Source: Parietichytrium sp. I65-24A
Taxonomy: Eukaryota; Sar; Bigyra; Thraustochytrida; Thraustochytriidae
Assembly: GCA_012862575.1 (NCBI GenBank)
Contig: BLSF01000082.1
Coordinates: 89,646 to 153,645 of the forward strand
DNA length: 64,000 bases
Direction of reading: 5' to 3'
Shown: positions 1 through 10,384 of the stretch, in pieces
How positions within the stretch are numbered: position 1 is the first letter of the stretch
Layout: each line of letters starts with the position of its first letter
Program-made: the position numbers and the translations under genes
The notes under the pieces: model-generated
Seen by the model: only the letters and a program-made list of their open reading frames with translations
Databases searched by the model: none
What the model was told of the DNA's origin: nothing

Positions 1-667
1 AGTGCATCCCACAGCACATGTACGACGCATTTTGCATGGAGCTTCCGGAGCAGTTGCAGTAGTTTCCCGCGCCGTACGAAGCTTCATACATGTCCTCATT
101 CGCCCGCTGTTGTTGTTGCTGTTGGTGATGATTGTGTTGATGATGTTCCATCTGCGACCGCTCCTGCCCGCAGGTATTCGAAGCGCGCTTCTGGAAGTCA
201 AAGCCGTTTGTGTGAAAGTTGCCATTGTTGTTTGCTGCGCAGTCGTTGCTTCCATATCCCGACTGAGGGCTCCCAAACCCTTCAGTGGGTTCCATGGTCG
301 TCATGTCCGCGTCCGCGTCGGTCATTTCAGACGCAGCGGACCTGAACGACTGTTTCTTGCTCGGGACAGGAGCCATTCCGTCTCCCCAGCCATCCGTGAC
401 GTCGTCCCTCGATCTTCTTTTCAAAACGTTCTCCGGCGGCGGCTCCAGCGTGCCCGTTTTGGACAGTCCTGAGATGGCGCAGATTCTCCATCCGTCATTC
501 CTGAACACCCACCTAATACATGTCGCATCGCACGTGTGGTATTCCCCATCTTCGCTCTGATACAGGTTACCCACCACCTGTCTCCACCGCCGGTGTTGCC
601 GTGCCACGTTCGCGTGTCGCGGGTCCAACGTCTGCAGCACGAACTGGTTCCACTCTTGCCTGTGCAT
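1..667 (-). CDS. Unrecognised protein with a Cys/His cluster, N-terminal part (gene runs off the left edge)
   Basis: The minus-strand frame is open from an ATG at 665-667 to the window edge, about 222 codons without a stop. An in-frame TGA at 692-694, nine codons upstream, leaves this ATG as the only start. The N-terminus has a compact aromatic/cysteine segment of about 70 residues, with YHTCDATC near residue 47 and WRICAISGL near residue 61, whose spacing could bind a metal. After it the protein becomes low complexity: a basic KRRSRDD stretch near residue 85, acidic/Ser-rich sequence, an Asn-rich patch, then a His/Gln run (HHQHNHHQQQQQQ) and a second Cys-containing tail (NYCNCSG, YMCCGM). 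Such a Gln/His-rich layout is common in nuclear regulatory proteins, but I do not recognise the family. The real C-terminus lies outside the window. Confidence 0.6.
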   Translation of the reverse strand, partial: MHRQEWNQFVLQTLDPRHANVARQHRRWRQVVGNLYQSEDGEYHTCDATCIRWVFRNDGWRICAISGLSKTGTLEPPPENVLKRRSRDDVTDGWGDGMAPVPSKKQSFRSAASEMTDADADMTTMEPTEGFGSPQSGYGSNDCAANNNGNFHTNGFDFQKRASNTCGQERSQMEHHQHNHHQQQQQQRANEDMYEASYGAGNYCNCSGSSMQNASYMCCGMH

Positions 668-2637
668 CTTCCTTTCTTGACTTTCTTGTCCTCAATCCTC
701 CTAATATACTCGATCGATCGATGGATGGATCGATGTATGGAAATATGGATGTGTATGCTGGATGTATGCAAAATATGGAGATGGATGGATGGACGGATGT
801 GCAAGTAGCTGGATGATGTTTGATGTGCACTGCCGCCAAAGCGTGCTCGCGCGCACCTCGCGCGTACGCCACCGGCAGAGAGGTCCGCGGTCTGAGCGCA
901 GAGGACGGAATGACGGAAAGAGAGTGGAAGAGAGTGGAAGAGAGTGGAAGAGCGACACCGACGAAAGGGTTTTGGACAAAGTGTTTCTTCTTCTTCTTCT
1001 TCTCCGCTCTTTGCCAGAGAAAGAAAAATGGAAAAAATGGAAAGAATGAAAGAAAAATGGGGAGAAATGGGAGATAGGAGAGAGAGAGAGAGAGGGGAAA
1101 AGAGAGCGAAAAATGGGAGGGGAGGAGAGGCCCTCACATGAGACTGTGAGGAGCGCCGCAAGGCGTGTGAAGGCGTGTGAGGGGGAATGGGGCATGTGCA
1201 AATAGAGCGAGGGGGTGCTATGTGGTCCCATGGTTTATGGTGAGTGCGGGGAGAGAGGGGATCGCCTGATGGGAGGAGGTTGCTTGGGGAAGTTTTTTGA
1301 AAAAATGGGTGCCGAGGCTCCCACCTTCAACTTTCTCCCCTTGTGAGGACGATCGCTGATTGCGCAGGCCGCCTCTCATCGATTTGAATTTTTCAGGGGG
1401 TGTTCTTGAATGGTCGGAGTGCTCGTAGGTATCAGTAGAGAAAAGGAAAATTTACCTTCCCTCACAATCCACGAAATTCAATCAATTTTCGACTTTCGCG
1501 ACACCGTAGTTCGCACTACAGTTTAGGGTGAATAAGCAGTTTGCGAGAAGCGCGTGTGTATTTCACCAGTTTCGGTTTTGAAAGGGGTCGCTTGTGAGGG
1601 GGGGAAGCCTTATTTCAGTGCTTGCGCGGCTCTTCCTCTCTCCACAACCTTTCTCGGTGTGTGAGGGGCAGCTCGCCCGACCCTCACATCAGCGGCTGTC
1701 CGGCCAGCTGCAATTATTGTGAGGAGTGGGCCACTCCCCCCTCATCACCAGTCAATCTCTCGCGATCTTCCTTCCATTTCCTGCGATAGCTGACAGATAG
1801 ACGAATCTTTAATCATAGGCGTTGGAAGCTGGAATTGGACTGGTAGAAGGAAGGAGCGATCAATCTGGGTGCGATCTTGGCGAATGTCCCCCTCGGCTCA
1901 ACATGGAGCTGCCATCATTGTCCCGACTCCTCACAGCCGCAAACCGCCCCACTCGGCATTTCCGTGTGGGTTTCTCCGCCGCGAAATGTGCGGTTGGATG
2001 GGACCTCTTAAAAGAAAAGACTAACTCAACGAGTAGAATTTTGCGTAATCGCACCCCTCGATCTTTGCTACGCCAGCTACGCCCTTAACCTTTTGCCCGA
2101 TTACATTACGTGCTTGGCTAGCTGCACGCAGGGCTCGCCTCAACCGCAAAGCAGTACTGGTTTGGGTAGAAAGGTCGGTAACCGGGCCGGACTTTTTAAA
2201 TTTCGGAGCACATTGCCTCCTTATTTTCGCTTCTTCTTTTGAAATAATTAATTGAATTGATTGTCGAGATTGATTCGTTTTTTCAAAACTGACTTGGCGG
2301 ACATTATTAATATGATTTGAGCACTGAGTACCGGCGTTTTGACGCAGCTCAAAAAACTCAGAGCGCAACTTGAAGGCCACATTTGAATGTTCTGGCAAAT
2401 TGAGTCTGATGTAATTGTCATATTGAGGTGGACTTGTGCGACTGCAAGATTCATAGTCCGTGTCTATCGATTCCGCTAGCACCATCCCGCTCGCTAGGTC
2501 ATGCAGGTCATACACCAAGAGGCTACCGGTACTGGCACTAGATCACTAACATCAAATAGGAGAATTGAGAGTTGAGAATTGTGAAACGAAAGAAGACTTT
2601 TGCGCCGGAAACACATGGCATGAGTCATCATCAATTG

Positions 2638-2678
<41 letters not shown>

Positions 2679-3017
2679 TGTGTTCTGCTCTCTGCTTGAC
2701 GTGAGCTGCATGCTTATCGTTCGGAAATGGGACATTCCAGCGCACGTGTCTTGTTTTTTTGCCCGTTCGCAGAGGCTCAGCCGTTTCAGATTACTGAGCT
2801 CCTGCCGGCCTGGGGAGAGCAAAGGAACAGTTCCCTATAATACGAATTGTAGTGCTCGGACATAATGTTATATCGCCATGATATGATTTCGCAACCAATT
2901 GCGTTCCGCAGAATGACTGTTTCTCTGTCGTGTTCACTATTGTTCACTATTGTTCACTGGAGTGACCGTAAGACTGAGGGTCGAAGTGCGTGCGCAACGC
3001 TGAGCGAAATAAGCGAA
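668..3017. other. Gene-free region with simple repeats
   Basis: It holds GGAT/GATC-type repeats at about 709-800, a triplicated AGAGTGGAAG block at about 920-952, a CTT run at about 985-1003, a GA run at about 1078-1094 and a (TC)15 run at 2645-2674. One TACCGGTA palindrome lies at 2524-2531. Minus-strand sequence at 2021-2485 is open for 154 codons from an ATG, but nothing recognisable is encoded. The sequence immediately above 667 should contain the promoter of the leftmost gene. Confidence 0.6.
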
Positions 3018-3167
3018 ATGGACGACGACTCTTTGGTGGAAGTGGTCGATGTGGGCCAGATGGAGGCCACGCTTGGCGCCCTCTCCATTCTTGGCCTCAT
3101 TCTCCTGCTGGCCTCTTTCGTCCGCCAGGTGTATCGCTACAGAGCCAAGTTTCAAGTTCGACTGTAA
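3018..3167 (+). CDS. Possible 49-residue single-pass membrane microprotein
   Basis: A short ORF starts at ATG 3018. It encodes an acidic N-terminus (MDDDSLVEVVD), a hydrophobic helix at about residues 16-33 (ATLGALSILGLILLLASF) and a basic tail (RQVYRYRAKFQVRL) before TAA at 3165. The acidic-TM-basic layout is what a small tail-oriented membrane subunit would look like, with the C-terminus in the cytosol by the positive-inside rule. The frame stays open upstream to 2865, but those residues look like random translation, so the internal ATG is preferred. No family was recognised. The ORF could be chance, and support is only the non-random arrangement of charge and hydrophobicity. Confidence 0.35.
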   Translation: MDDDSLVEVVDVGQMEATLGALSILGLILLLASFVRQVYRYRAKFQVRL

Positions 3168-4025
3168 AGTGCCAGCTTGGCAGATCGGTCTTGTAATATA
3201 CGCTCGACAATATAATATACCATGGTTACACCGCTATGTCTCTGTTTTTCTCGAACATAAATGCACCTGGGGGGTGAACACGAACACGAGGTCTTGTATG
3301 AGAAAGGGATGCGTCCCACCATTGATGACGTCAGCAGTGCATCTCCTGGTCAACCGATCGTCATGAGGGAACTGACTCTACAGTGCCACGTCATCAAGTG
3401 CAATTGGTCGTCATGGTCTTTAATAACATCCACTGATAACCATATCTACCGTCATTCTTGGGAAGATTACGTGTGCAACGCAGCTCTACCACCCCAACCG
3501 TAGGGAATCATACTTAGCGAATCTCTTGAAGAGATACAACGAACATAACGAACCCAGCGAACAGGTCCCACCACTACTCTTTCCTCTACCCACTCCATAG
3601 AACCCACTGAACCCGCTACTCAATACATAACCGTTCATAGTAGCCAATCGAAACTTACGCCTATCTATCTCTCCTCATAGGCTCCAACCGTGAGAATCCA
3701 TGCGGATACTACCGCACGCGGTAAGAGCACCATAGAACCCCGCCGAGTGAGGCATAGTGAGGCAACCTCGAGATCGTAATCTAACATTAGCACCAACAGT
3801 AGCACCAACAATAACATTACAGGTACTACAGGTCTAAAATTTGTTTTGATTTCAATCACTTTCAATACTTTCAATCATTGATTGATTGATGAAATCAAAA
3901 ACAGTTCAGTTCTCGAGAAGCACAGAAAGAGAGAGAGAGAGAGAGACAGGAGCAGCGAGCAGCGAGCAGACCCCAAACGCGGAGTGACGCGGAGTAGAGG
4001 ATCATTGGGAGGGGAAGCGCTGACG
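3168..4025. other. Leader and upstream region of the endoplasmin gene
   Basis: No ORF of interest is present. A GA run at 3925-3947 followed by an AGCAGCG direct repeat sits about 80 bp before the endoplasmin ATG, on its coding strand. The stretch 3500-3860 is rich in short direct repeats such as CACCAACAGTAG/CACCAACAATA. It is the likely promoter and 5' leader. Confidence 0.5.
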
Positions 4026-6308
4026 ATGCGTTGGAGGAAGGCGTTGGGGTTTGCGCTTGCGACGGCGGCGTCGGCGGCGTCGGTGGGCGTGGCGCGCGGC
4101 GAGGATGGTGAAAAGTACGAGTTTCAGGCAGAGGTGAGCCGGCTGATGGACATCATCGTGAACTCGCTGTACTCGAAGAAAGAGGTGTTCCTGCGCGAGA
4201 TCATCTCCAACGCAGCGGACGCACTGGATAAGGTGCGGTACCTGGGCATCGAGAACCCGGCGATTTTGGACGCGAAGAAGGAGCTGGAGATCAAGATCTC
4301 CTTCGACCAAGAGGAGCGCACGCTGACCATCGCGGACTCGGGCGTGGGCATGACGAAGGAGGACCTCGTGCAGAACCTAGGAACCGTGGCGAGGTCCGGG
4401 ACCACGCAGTTCGTGGAGTCGGTGGCCTCGGGCGGGGACCTGAGTTTGATCGGCCAGTTCGGAGTCGGGTTCTACTCGGTGTATCTGGTGGCGGACAAGG
4501 TGCAGGTGACATCCAAGAACTTTGACGACGACCAGTACGTTTGGGAGAGTACCGCTGACTCGACATTTACAGTGCACAAGGACGAAAAGGGCAACACTTT
4601 GGGCCGCGGCACGGAGATCAAGCTCTTCCTCAAGGAGGATGCCATGGAGTACGCGAACCAGGACCGCTTAGAGAAGCTCGTGCAGCGGTACTCGGAGTTT
4701 ATCACGTTCCCCATCTACTTGCACAAGAGCAAGACCGAAAATGTCAACGTGGACGACGACGACCAAGCCGCGGAAGATGATGATGACGACGAGGAGGACG
4801 ACGAGGAAGAGGACGACGACGAACTCTCCACCGAGGACGAGGACGACGACGACAGCAAGCCAAAGGAGACCAAGGAGGTGACCACCTGGTCGTGGGAACG
4901 CGTCAACACCCAGGCCGCTATCTGGACCCGCGCCACCAAGGACATCACCAAGGACGAGTACATTGCGTTTTACAAGTCGTTCTCCAAGGAGTTTCAGGAT
5001 CCTCTGACCTGGACGCACTTCAAGGCCGAAGGAGAGGTGGAGTTCAAGTCCATTCTGTACATTCCTGGCAAGGCGTCTCTGGCTCAGTTCGAAAACTACT
5101 ACAACTCGAAGGCCGCCCTCAAGCTCTACGTTCGCAAGGTCCTCATCACAGACGAGTTCGAGGAACTCATCCCCAAATACCTCAACTTCATCAAGGGTGT
5201 CGTAGACAGCGATGACTTGCCTCTAAACGTATCTCGCGAGACATTGCAGCAACACAAGATCCTCAAGGTCATGGGTAAGAAGCTCGTCCGTAAGATTCTT
5301 GACATGCTCCGCAAAATGTCTGAGGCAGAGCAAGCCAAGATGGGCAAGAAAGAGAGCGAAGACGAGGACGAAGATGAGGACGTGGACGAGGAAGAGGACG
5401 ATAGCAAGGCACTGGAGTACGGCAAGTTCTGGGAGTCCTTCAGCAAGAACATCAAGCTTGGAGTCATCGAAGACTCTTCCAACCGCAACAAGCTTGTCAA
5501 GCTTCTCAGGTTCCACACAACCTACGAGGAAGACAAGTTCTTCTCCCTTGACAACTACATCGCTCGCATGCCAGAGTGGCAAAAGGGCATCTACTACATT
5601 GCTGGATCGGACATGAAGTCGATCAAGAACTCTCCTTTCCTCGAGCGCGCTCTCGCAAAGAAGGTGGAGGTTCTTCTGCTCGATGATCCTCTCGACGAAT
5701 ACGTCATCCAGCAGCTTCCGGAGTATGAAAACTTCAAGCTCCAGAGCCTCTCCAAGGAAGGACTCAAGTTTGGCGATGAGAGCGAAGACGATGAGAAGCG
5801 CACCCAGATATACAAGGACCGCTTCAAGGGGATGGCCGACTGGATGAAAAAGTCCCTCGGCGACAAACTCGAGAAGGTCGTGGTCTCAAACCGCGTCACT
5901 GACACCCCCGCAATTCTTGTGACCGGACAATTTGGGCACTCGGCAAACATGGAGAAGATCATGAAGCACCAGGCATTCGGTAGCGGCAAGAACATGTTCA
6001 TGAGCGGAAAGAAGATCATGGAGATCAACCCCCGCCATCCAATCATCGAGCAGTTGCGCGTCAAGATTGAAGAAGATGCCGATGATCAGGAAGCACTCGA
6101 TCTCGCGTGGCTTTTGTTCGATACTGCTCTTCTCAACTCTGGTTTCGACATGGAAGAGCCAAAGGACTTCGCCGCGCGCATGTACAGATTGATGAAATCT
6201 GGGTTGAACCTGGAGTCCCTTGATCTTCTCCCAGAGACGGATGTGCCTCAAGACGAGCCAGAAGATGAAATGGACGACGAGGTCACAGAAGAGAAGGAGG
6301 AGCTCTAA
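4026..6308 (+). CDS. HSP90B1: Endoplasmin / GRP94, ER-lumenal Hsp90 chaperone
   Basis: This is an Hsp90-family ATPase chaperone (760 residues) that folds secreted and membrane proteins in the ER lumen. A signal peptide occupies residues 1-25 (MRWRKALGFALATAASAASV then GVARG). Hsp90 signatures follow: the ATP pocket with SNAADALDK at 61, DSGVGM at 104 and GQFGVGFYS at 143, then the middle and C-terminal dimerisation domains. The start at 4026 was chosen because the frame upstream (to 3882) has no ATG and the signal peptide begins here. The C-terminus is KEEL, an ER-retrieval variant of KDEL, rather than the cytosolic MEEVD. The usual acidic linker is present at about 243-276. A second acidic run of about 20 residues lies near 441-460 in the middle domain, just before the EYGKFWESF segment, where I do not expect one. 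A final acidic tail precedes KEEL. Confidence 0.97.
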   Translation: MRWRKALGFALATAASAASVGVARGEDGEKYEFQAEVSRLMDIIVNSLYSKKEVFLREIISNAADALDKVRYLGIENPAILDAKKELEIKISFDQEERTLTIADSGVGMTKEDLVQNLGTVARSGTTQFVESVASGGDLSLIGQFGVGFYSVYLVADKVQVTSKNFDDDQYVWESTADSTFTVHKDEKGNTLGRGTEIKLFLKEDAMEYANQDRLEKLVQRYSEFITFPIYLHKSKTENVNVDDDDQAAEDDDDDEEDDEEEDDDELSTEDEDDDDSKPKETKEVTTWSWERVNTQAAIWTRATKDITKDEYIAFYKSFSKEFQDPLTWTHFKAEGEVEFKSILYIPGKASLAQFENYYNSKAALKLYVRKVLITDEFEELIPKYLNFIKGVVDSDDLPLNVSRETLQQHKILKVMGKKLVRKILDMLRKMSEAEQAKMGKKESEDEDEDEDVDEEEDDSKALEYGKFWESFSKNIKLGVIEDSSNRNKLVKLLRFHTTYEEDKFFSLDNYIARMPEWQKGIYYIAGSDMKSIKNSPFLERALAKKVEVLLLDDPLDEYVIQQLPEYENFKLQSLSKEGLKFGDESEDDEKRTQIYKDRFKGMADWMKKSLGDKLEKVVVSNRVTDTPAILVTGQFGHSANMEKIMKHQAFGSGKNMFMSGKKIMEINPRHPIIEQLRVKIEEDADDQEALDLAWLLFDTALLNSGFDMEEPKDFAARMYRLMKSGLNLESLDLLPETDVPQDEPEDEMDDEVTEEKEEL

Positions 6309-6693
6309 GTTGCCATCTCACTTCCTATTGAATAGTCAGTAGCCCAGCAAGAACAAACCAAAAAAACTCTATTATTTTTGTTTGAGCGGTCGCGTGTCAT
6401 TCTTTTCTCATAAGGTTGATGTCATCTTGCTGGACACTGTCAAGTATACCAACCCAAAAGAGTACTTTTGAGTAAGGAAAAGTAAATGCGAGAAAGTTGA
6501 TTTTATTTCATTGATGTTCAATTTTTGTTCTTGACTAAAAGAAAGGATGAACGGTCGAGTTGAGTCACTCGATGGTTCACAAACTCTACCTACGCTGCGA
6601 GGCTTTTCGCCGGAATTGCAGCGAGCGGGACTCGAAAACTTTTCGATTCCTTGACTAACACGAGCCATCTAAAATGCGGGGCTCAGATTGTAT
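6309..6693. other. Short convergent intergenic region
   Basis: This is 385 bp between two gene ends. It must hold both 3' UTRs and polyadenylation signals. AT-rich runs are seen at 6357-6385 and 6480-6540. No gene is seen. Confidence 0.5.
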
Positions 6694-8199
6694 TTAGAGC
6701 ATGTCCTCAGGACGGGACACCACTGAAGTCTCCGTAGCTCTCGGGAGTTGACGGGAAGCTTTGTACTTGCGGACTCCGTGCACGGCGACTGCAACAAGTG
6801 CCACCAGAGCAAGCGAACTAAGAGCTCCAGCAGCAGCAGCCACCACCTGCGAGGACTCGCCCGAGTTGTCCGAGTCGTCGGCCGCCTTCACTTTTCCAAA
6901 CTGGAAGGTGGTTCCGGTTACTGCTTCAATTGTGAAGTATTGAGGTGCCCTGCAGCTTTTGATGTTTTTGCCTTTAAAGCAAAGGTAGGTTCCCCAAGCG
7001 CTGCGCAAAGCTACCAAGTCAGCACTCATGCCGGAGCGCCTCTCGATGGTGAACATAGAGGACGTGCCAGAGGACATGGAGTCCGGCTTCACAATGATTG
7101 CCCTTCCTCCGGTGCTAAATGGCAGAGCCAGGGTCGACATGGTGGCGTAATTTACGATTTCGAAGCCTCCGTTGGAGTTGATCGGCTTTGTCACCCAATA
7201 TGTGTTCTCCACGCTGGCAGAGTCGACGCTTTGAGTAGCTTCGACCGCTGTCTCCAGGTCGATCAAGTACCGGGACGCAGCCGCAATTCTAAACACATTT
7301 GTTGTCTCCTCTGCGTTCACGGTGACAATGCTGAAAACAGTAGGTGTCGTCGCGACAATCAACTTTCCCTCTTCGCTCACCTGGACGTAAAGGTCACCAA
7401 CGCGGAGAGTTGCGCGCATGTCATCGTCCTCCGTGGACTCGATCACGACATTGCGAGTAAAGATTCCGATGGAGAAAGCCCCTGGAAGCGCAACGCTGAG
7501 CTCATCGAGCTCATTTAGCGGGAACAGCACTTCAGCATTGTTGGCAATACTGACAAGATTGACGTAACCGGCTGCAGGTGCGGTCTTGACGTTCCAAAGG
7601 GCGGTCGCATCCGAGGCCGTTACGTCGCCAGAGAGAGCGAGATTTGCACTCCACTCGTTAATAGACTGTACCTCAAGGTACTTTCCATCGTCGGTTTTAA
7701 AGGCGACGCTGCCACTGATCTGGACGGCGGTGTTTTCGTCAATAAACTCAAACTTCAAGTCTTCGGCGCTGGTTGGCGACGAGCTCAAAGTGAGTCCTGA
7801 GGAGCTAAGGCTCAAGTACATTCCGAAGGCATTGCGAAAAGAGATGCTGGAGGCAGTGTTTTCCATGAAAAATAGCGATGTGTAGGTCATTTGATACATG
7901 GAACCTTGGGGGACAGTGATCACGCTGTTGTCGGAATCGCTCAACATGATGTGGGAACCTTCAGCGTTGACGATGTGAAAGCCATTTCCTGACTGAAAGA
8001 CAAGCTTCCACTCGGAGAGTGCGTCTGTGCCTGGCTCAGCGGTGGAGGTCACGATGTTTTGCGAGTTGGGGTCACGAGCGATGTAGCTGCCGGAAGAAGA
8101 GCCAAACGCAAATTTGCGCTCGTTCTGAAAGTCGCTCGATGAAAGCGCAAGCGCCGCAGCGATGCAGCTCAGAATGGTGAAAAGCTTGAGGGTCATCAT
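6694..8199 (-). CDS. Type I membrane protein with fascin/beta-trefoil-like ectodomain, copy 1
   Basis: The product is 501 residues with a signal peptide (MMTLKLFTILSCIAAALALS), a large ectodomain and one membrane helix at about 452-476, then a short basic cytosolic tail ending SRPEDML. The ectodomain is built of repeating beta-rich units. WKLVFQSGNGFHIVN near 64 and FRNAFGMYLSL near 122 recur as VTKPINSNGGFEIVN and ALRSAWGTYLCFKG further on. The (A/S)xxGxYL(S/C) pattern resembles fascin-like and other beta-trefoil repeats that bind carbohydrate or actin. On the cell surface, ligand or glycan binding would fit best, but this is inference. It is a clear paralogue of the gene at 10385-11908 on the same strand, so the pair arose by tandem duplication. 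Two ATGs in a row at 8194-8199 give the start. Confidence 0.85.
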   Translation of the reverse strand: MMTLKLFTILSCIAAALALSSSDFQNERKFAFGSSSGSYIARDPNSQNIVTSTAEPGTDALSEWKLVFQSGNGFHIVNAEGSHIMLSDSDNSVITVPQGSMYQMTYTSLFFMENTASSISFRNAFGMYLSLSSSGLTLSSSPTSAEDLKFEFIDENTAVQISGSVAFKTDDGKYLEVQSINEWSANLALSGDVTASDATALWNVKTAPAAGYVNLVSIANNAEVLFPLNELDELSVALPGAFSIGIFTRNVVIESTEDDDMRATLRVGDLYVQVSEEGKLIVATTPTVFSIVTVNAEETTNVFRIAAASRYLIDLETAVEATQSVDSASVENTYWVTKPINSNGGFEIVNYATMSTLALPFSTGGRAIIVKPDSMSSGTSSMFTIERRSGMSADLVALRSAWGTYLCFKGKNIKSCRAPQYFTIEAVTGTTFQFGKVKAADDSDNSGESSQVVAAAAGALSSLALVALVAVAVHGVRKYKASRQLPRATETSVVSRPEDML

Positions 8200-10384
8200 T
8201 TTTCTAAACGTTCCGAAAGGCTGATTTTGGATGCGAATCTGAATTCTGAATTTGGGGTTTGCTTGATCTGCTTTGAAGGTTTGGTTTCTGGTTGCGAGCT
8301 CGACTTGCTTTCTCGAGACTCGTCAATGTCTCTTCAAATGAGTTTCCACCGGTACTCGAGAGGTTAGCCTATCCGCAAGTGTCCTTTTGTGGCTAGGCGC
8401 TCTTTTAGAACAAGTTGCAATCGCGAGCTGCGCGTGTGGGAAGAGCTTGCTGCGACGCTCCAGTCACACTGGTGTACCGGTACAAACGGTGAACTCAGAG
8501 GTACTACGAGTACTCAGACGAGCCGCGACTAGCCAGATTCGATAATGTGCCAGATTCACAACTTTACCCATTTCTCGCGTGCCGAGATTGCAGATCAGAG
8601 AACACATGATCCGCTTTCCGCTCCTCTTGCGAGCCAACCGATACCATTTACCGTTCAGTCTGGCCACAAATGACAAGCTCGCATCAGCAGAGCTTTCACA
8701 AGAATAAGGTCAAGTCCCTTTTATCCCCATCACTCGTTCCAACTTTTTCTTTACCTTCACTCCAATTCACGACTTCACAAGAATTTGCCAAACTGAAGTG
8801 GCTTCTTCTCCTGCTCCTGTCGTGATGACTAGTACTTTCTAGACCACGATTATCCAAAAATGAGCTCTACACTTTACTCCAACCACGACACTAACAGCGA
8901 CCAGCAAAAGTACACACCAAAATTACAATTAAACGTATGTGAATTATAGGAGTGGAATTTGATAGTCCCTTCAAGTAATTCACCTAGCAATTTCGCACGT
9001 GCTACCCGTCTTAACTATTCTACCTCATGTTATAAGGTGATCTACTCTGCAGCCTATGGAGCGTCATAAACAAAGCACTAGTACAGGAGCTACCGCTCGA
9101 GACGAAGGCAAAAGCTACTGGCGGGATAACAGAGCTCTAGTAGCTAGCTTAAGAGCTTTAGAGTAAATCAAAATAGAAATTTGTTCACAGTGTTCACAGG
9201 CAATTTTGACAAGAATGTAACCCTGTAATTTACAACTAAACTTTGCCAAAAACGACCGAGGCATCTGAATTCTGAACGACAAGCTCTTCTAAGTTGAACG
9301 TACATGATGGAAATGGAATAGAGAATAGAGAAGAGAGAAGAGAGGCCGGGAAACCTAGCTGCTCGATTGCCAGCTCATGGCCAAACGTAAGGTCAAATGA
9401 GTCAAGTGCATGATCAAGTTTGACTCAGAGCCACTCAGACTCAGACTCAGCTGAGCCTGCCTTCGCGTGCAACGGTACCTACTGAATGCTTTCGAAGTTT
9501 TTACTTGGGATTTGACTTCCAGTGGGTCTGTATCTCGGAAAATGTAGTACCGGTAAATGTACGTACATCGCAGCGACTTGCAGTCTTTCAGTCATTCCAC
9601 AACTTTCAACTTGTGGTGGGAAGACTTTAGCTCTCTTCGTGATCCGACTCTCCGACTATCCGACGGCCGCACCACACGAGATCGCAGCCCAAATTTTGTG
9701 CTTAGAGCATGGAGTCCTCTTGCCGCGCATATCGTTTCAGCTTTTCAATGGTTCGCAGATTTCGACAGAAGAGACCTGCCACAACGGAAGGATGAATGAA
9801 TGGATGGGTGGCTGGATAGATAGTTGGGTGGAAGCGAGATCATTGAAGTGGTATGTAGCCATTCGAGAATCTACCCGTAACACACTGTGGCAATGTGGCA
9901 CTCCAGGTAGCAAGACAACACAAGAAGAGCACCGCGCACGCAGGTCACACAGCCACCACTTCGTTTGGCGCGTGTTTTACGAGCCCTTGCCGTAGTCCAA
10001 TGCTCTCGAGACCGATACTAGTCCACGTATCCTGCAATGTGAGACTACTGCCTGTGGCTATCGACGGCATCAGCACACCACACGGAAATCATGCGTGAAA
10101 AAAAAACTCCTTCTCGAAGCAACGGCCCGAGTTCTCACGTGCAGACTTGCGTTCGTAAATATGTATAATCAAAAGGCAAGCTAAGAGCCACCGAGACTGT
10201 GGATGCGCGAAGGCATTCCTTAACTCGAGTTGTCTGCACCAACGTGGTGTACCGTCCGCATCCTTGGGATCCACTGGCTATGTGACGAGATAGTTGGCGA
10301 CGAAGAGAGAAAAAGATTTGGAGAAAGGGAGTAAAATTTAATCAATTATCAACGTAACAACACGTGCGTAACAACACAGATTTT
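8200..10384. other. Gene-free spacer between the tandem paralogues
   Basis: No convincing ORF is found; the longest open frames are short and begin at non-ATG codons. It contains TACCGGTA at 8475-8482 and 9548-9555, and related GGTACTCGAG/GTACTACGAGTACT sequence at 8350 and 8500. A GAGAATAGAGAAGAGAG run lies near 9320 and repeated CACTCAGACTCAGACTCAG near 9430. The proximal segment 8200-8290 should be the promoter of copy 1. Confidence 0.5.
8251..8270 (-). promoter_or_regulatory. Upstream block shared by the tandem paralogues (copy 1)
   Basis: The plus-strand sequence TTTGGGGTTTGCTTGATCTG lies 52 bp upstream of the start of the first fascin-like gene. A near-identical block lies 71 bp upstream of the second copy at 11979-11999. 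It is probably a duplicated core promoter or 5' leader element retained after the gene duplication. Function is inferred from position only. Confidence 0.35.

Noticed and set aside
421-1161. Minus-strand ORF of 246 codons overlapping the leftmost gene
   Set aside because: It is a different frame from the partial gene and consists largely of repeat-derived Ser/Leu/His runs. It is a shadow ORF.
2021-2485. Minus-strand ORF of 154 codons
   Set aside because: It has an ATG but no recognisable motif, low-complexity signal or codon bias that I can defend, and the surrounding region is non-coding in character. Kept only as a possibility.
4668-5582. Long minus-strand frames opposite endoplasmin
   Set aside because: Runs of Ser or Val are mirror images of the acidic GAC/GAG repeats of the chaperone gene.
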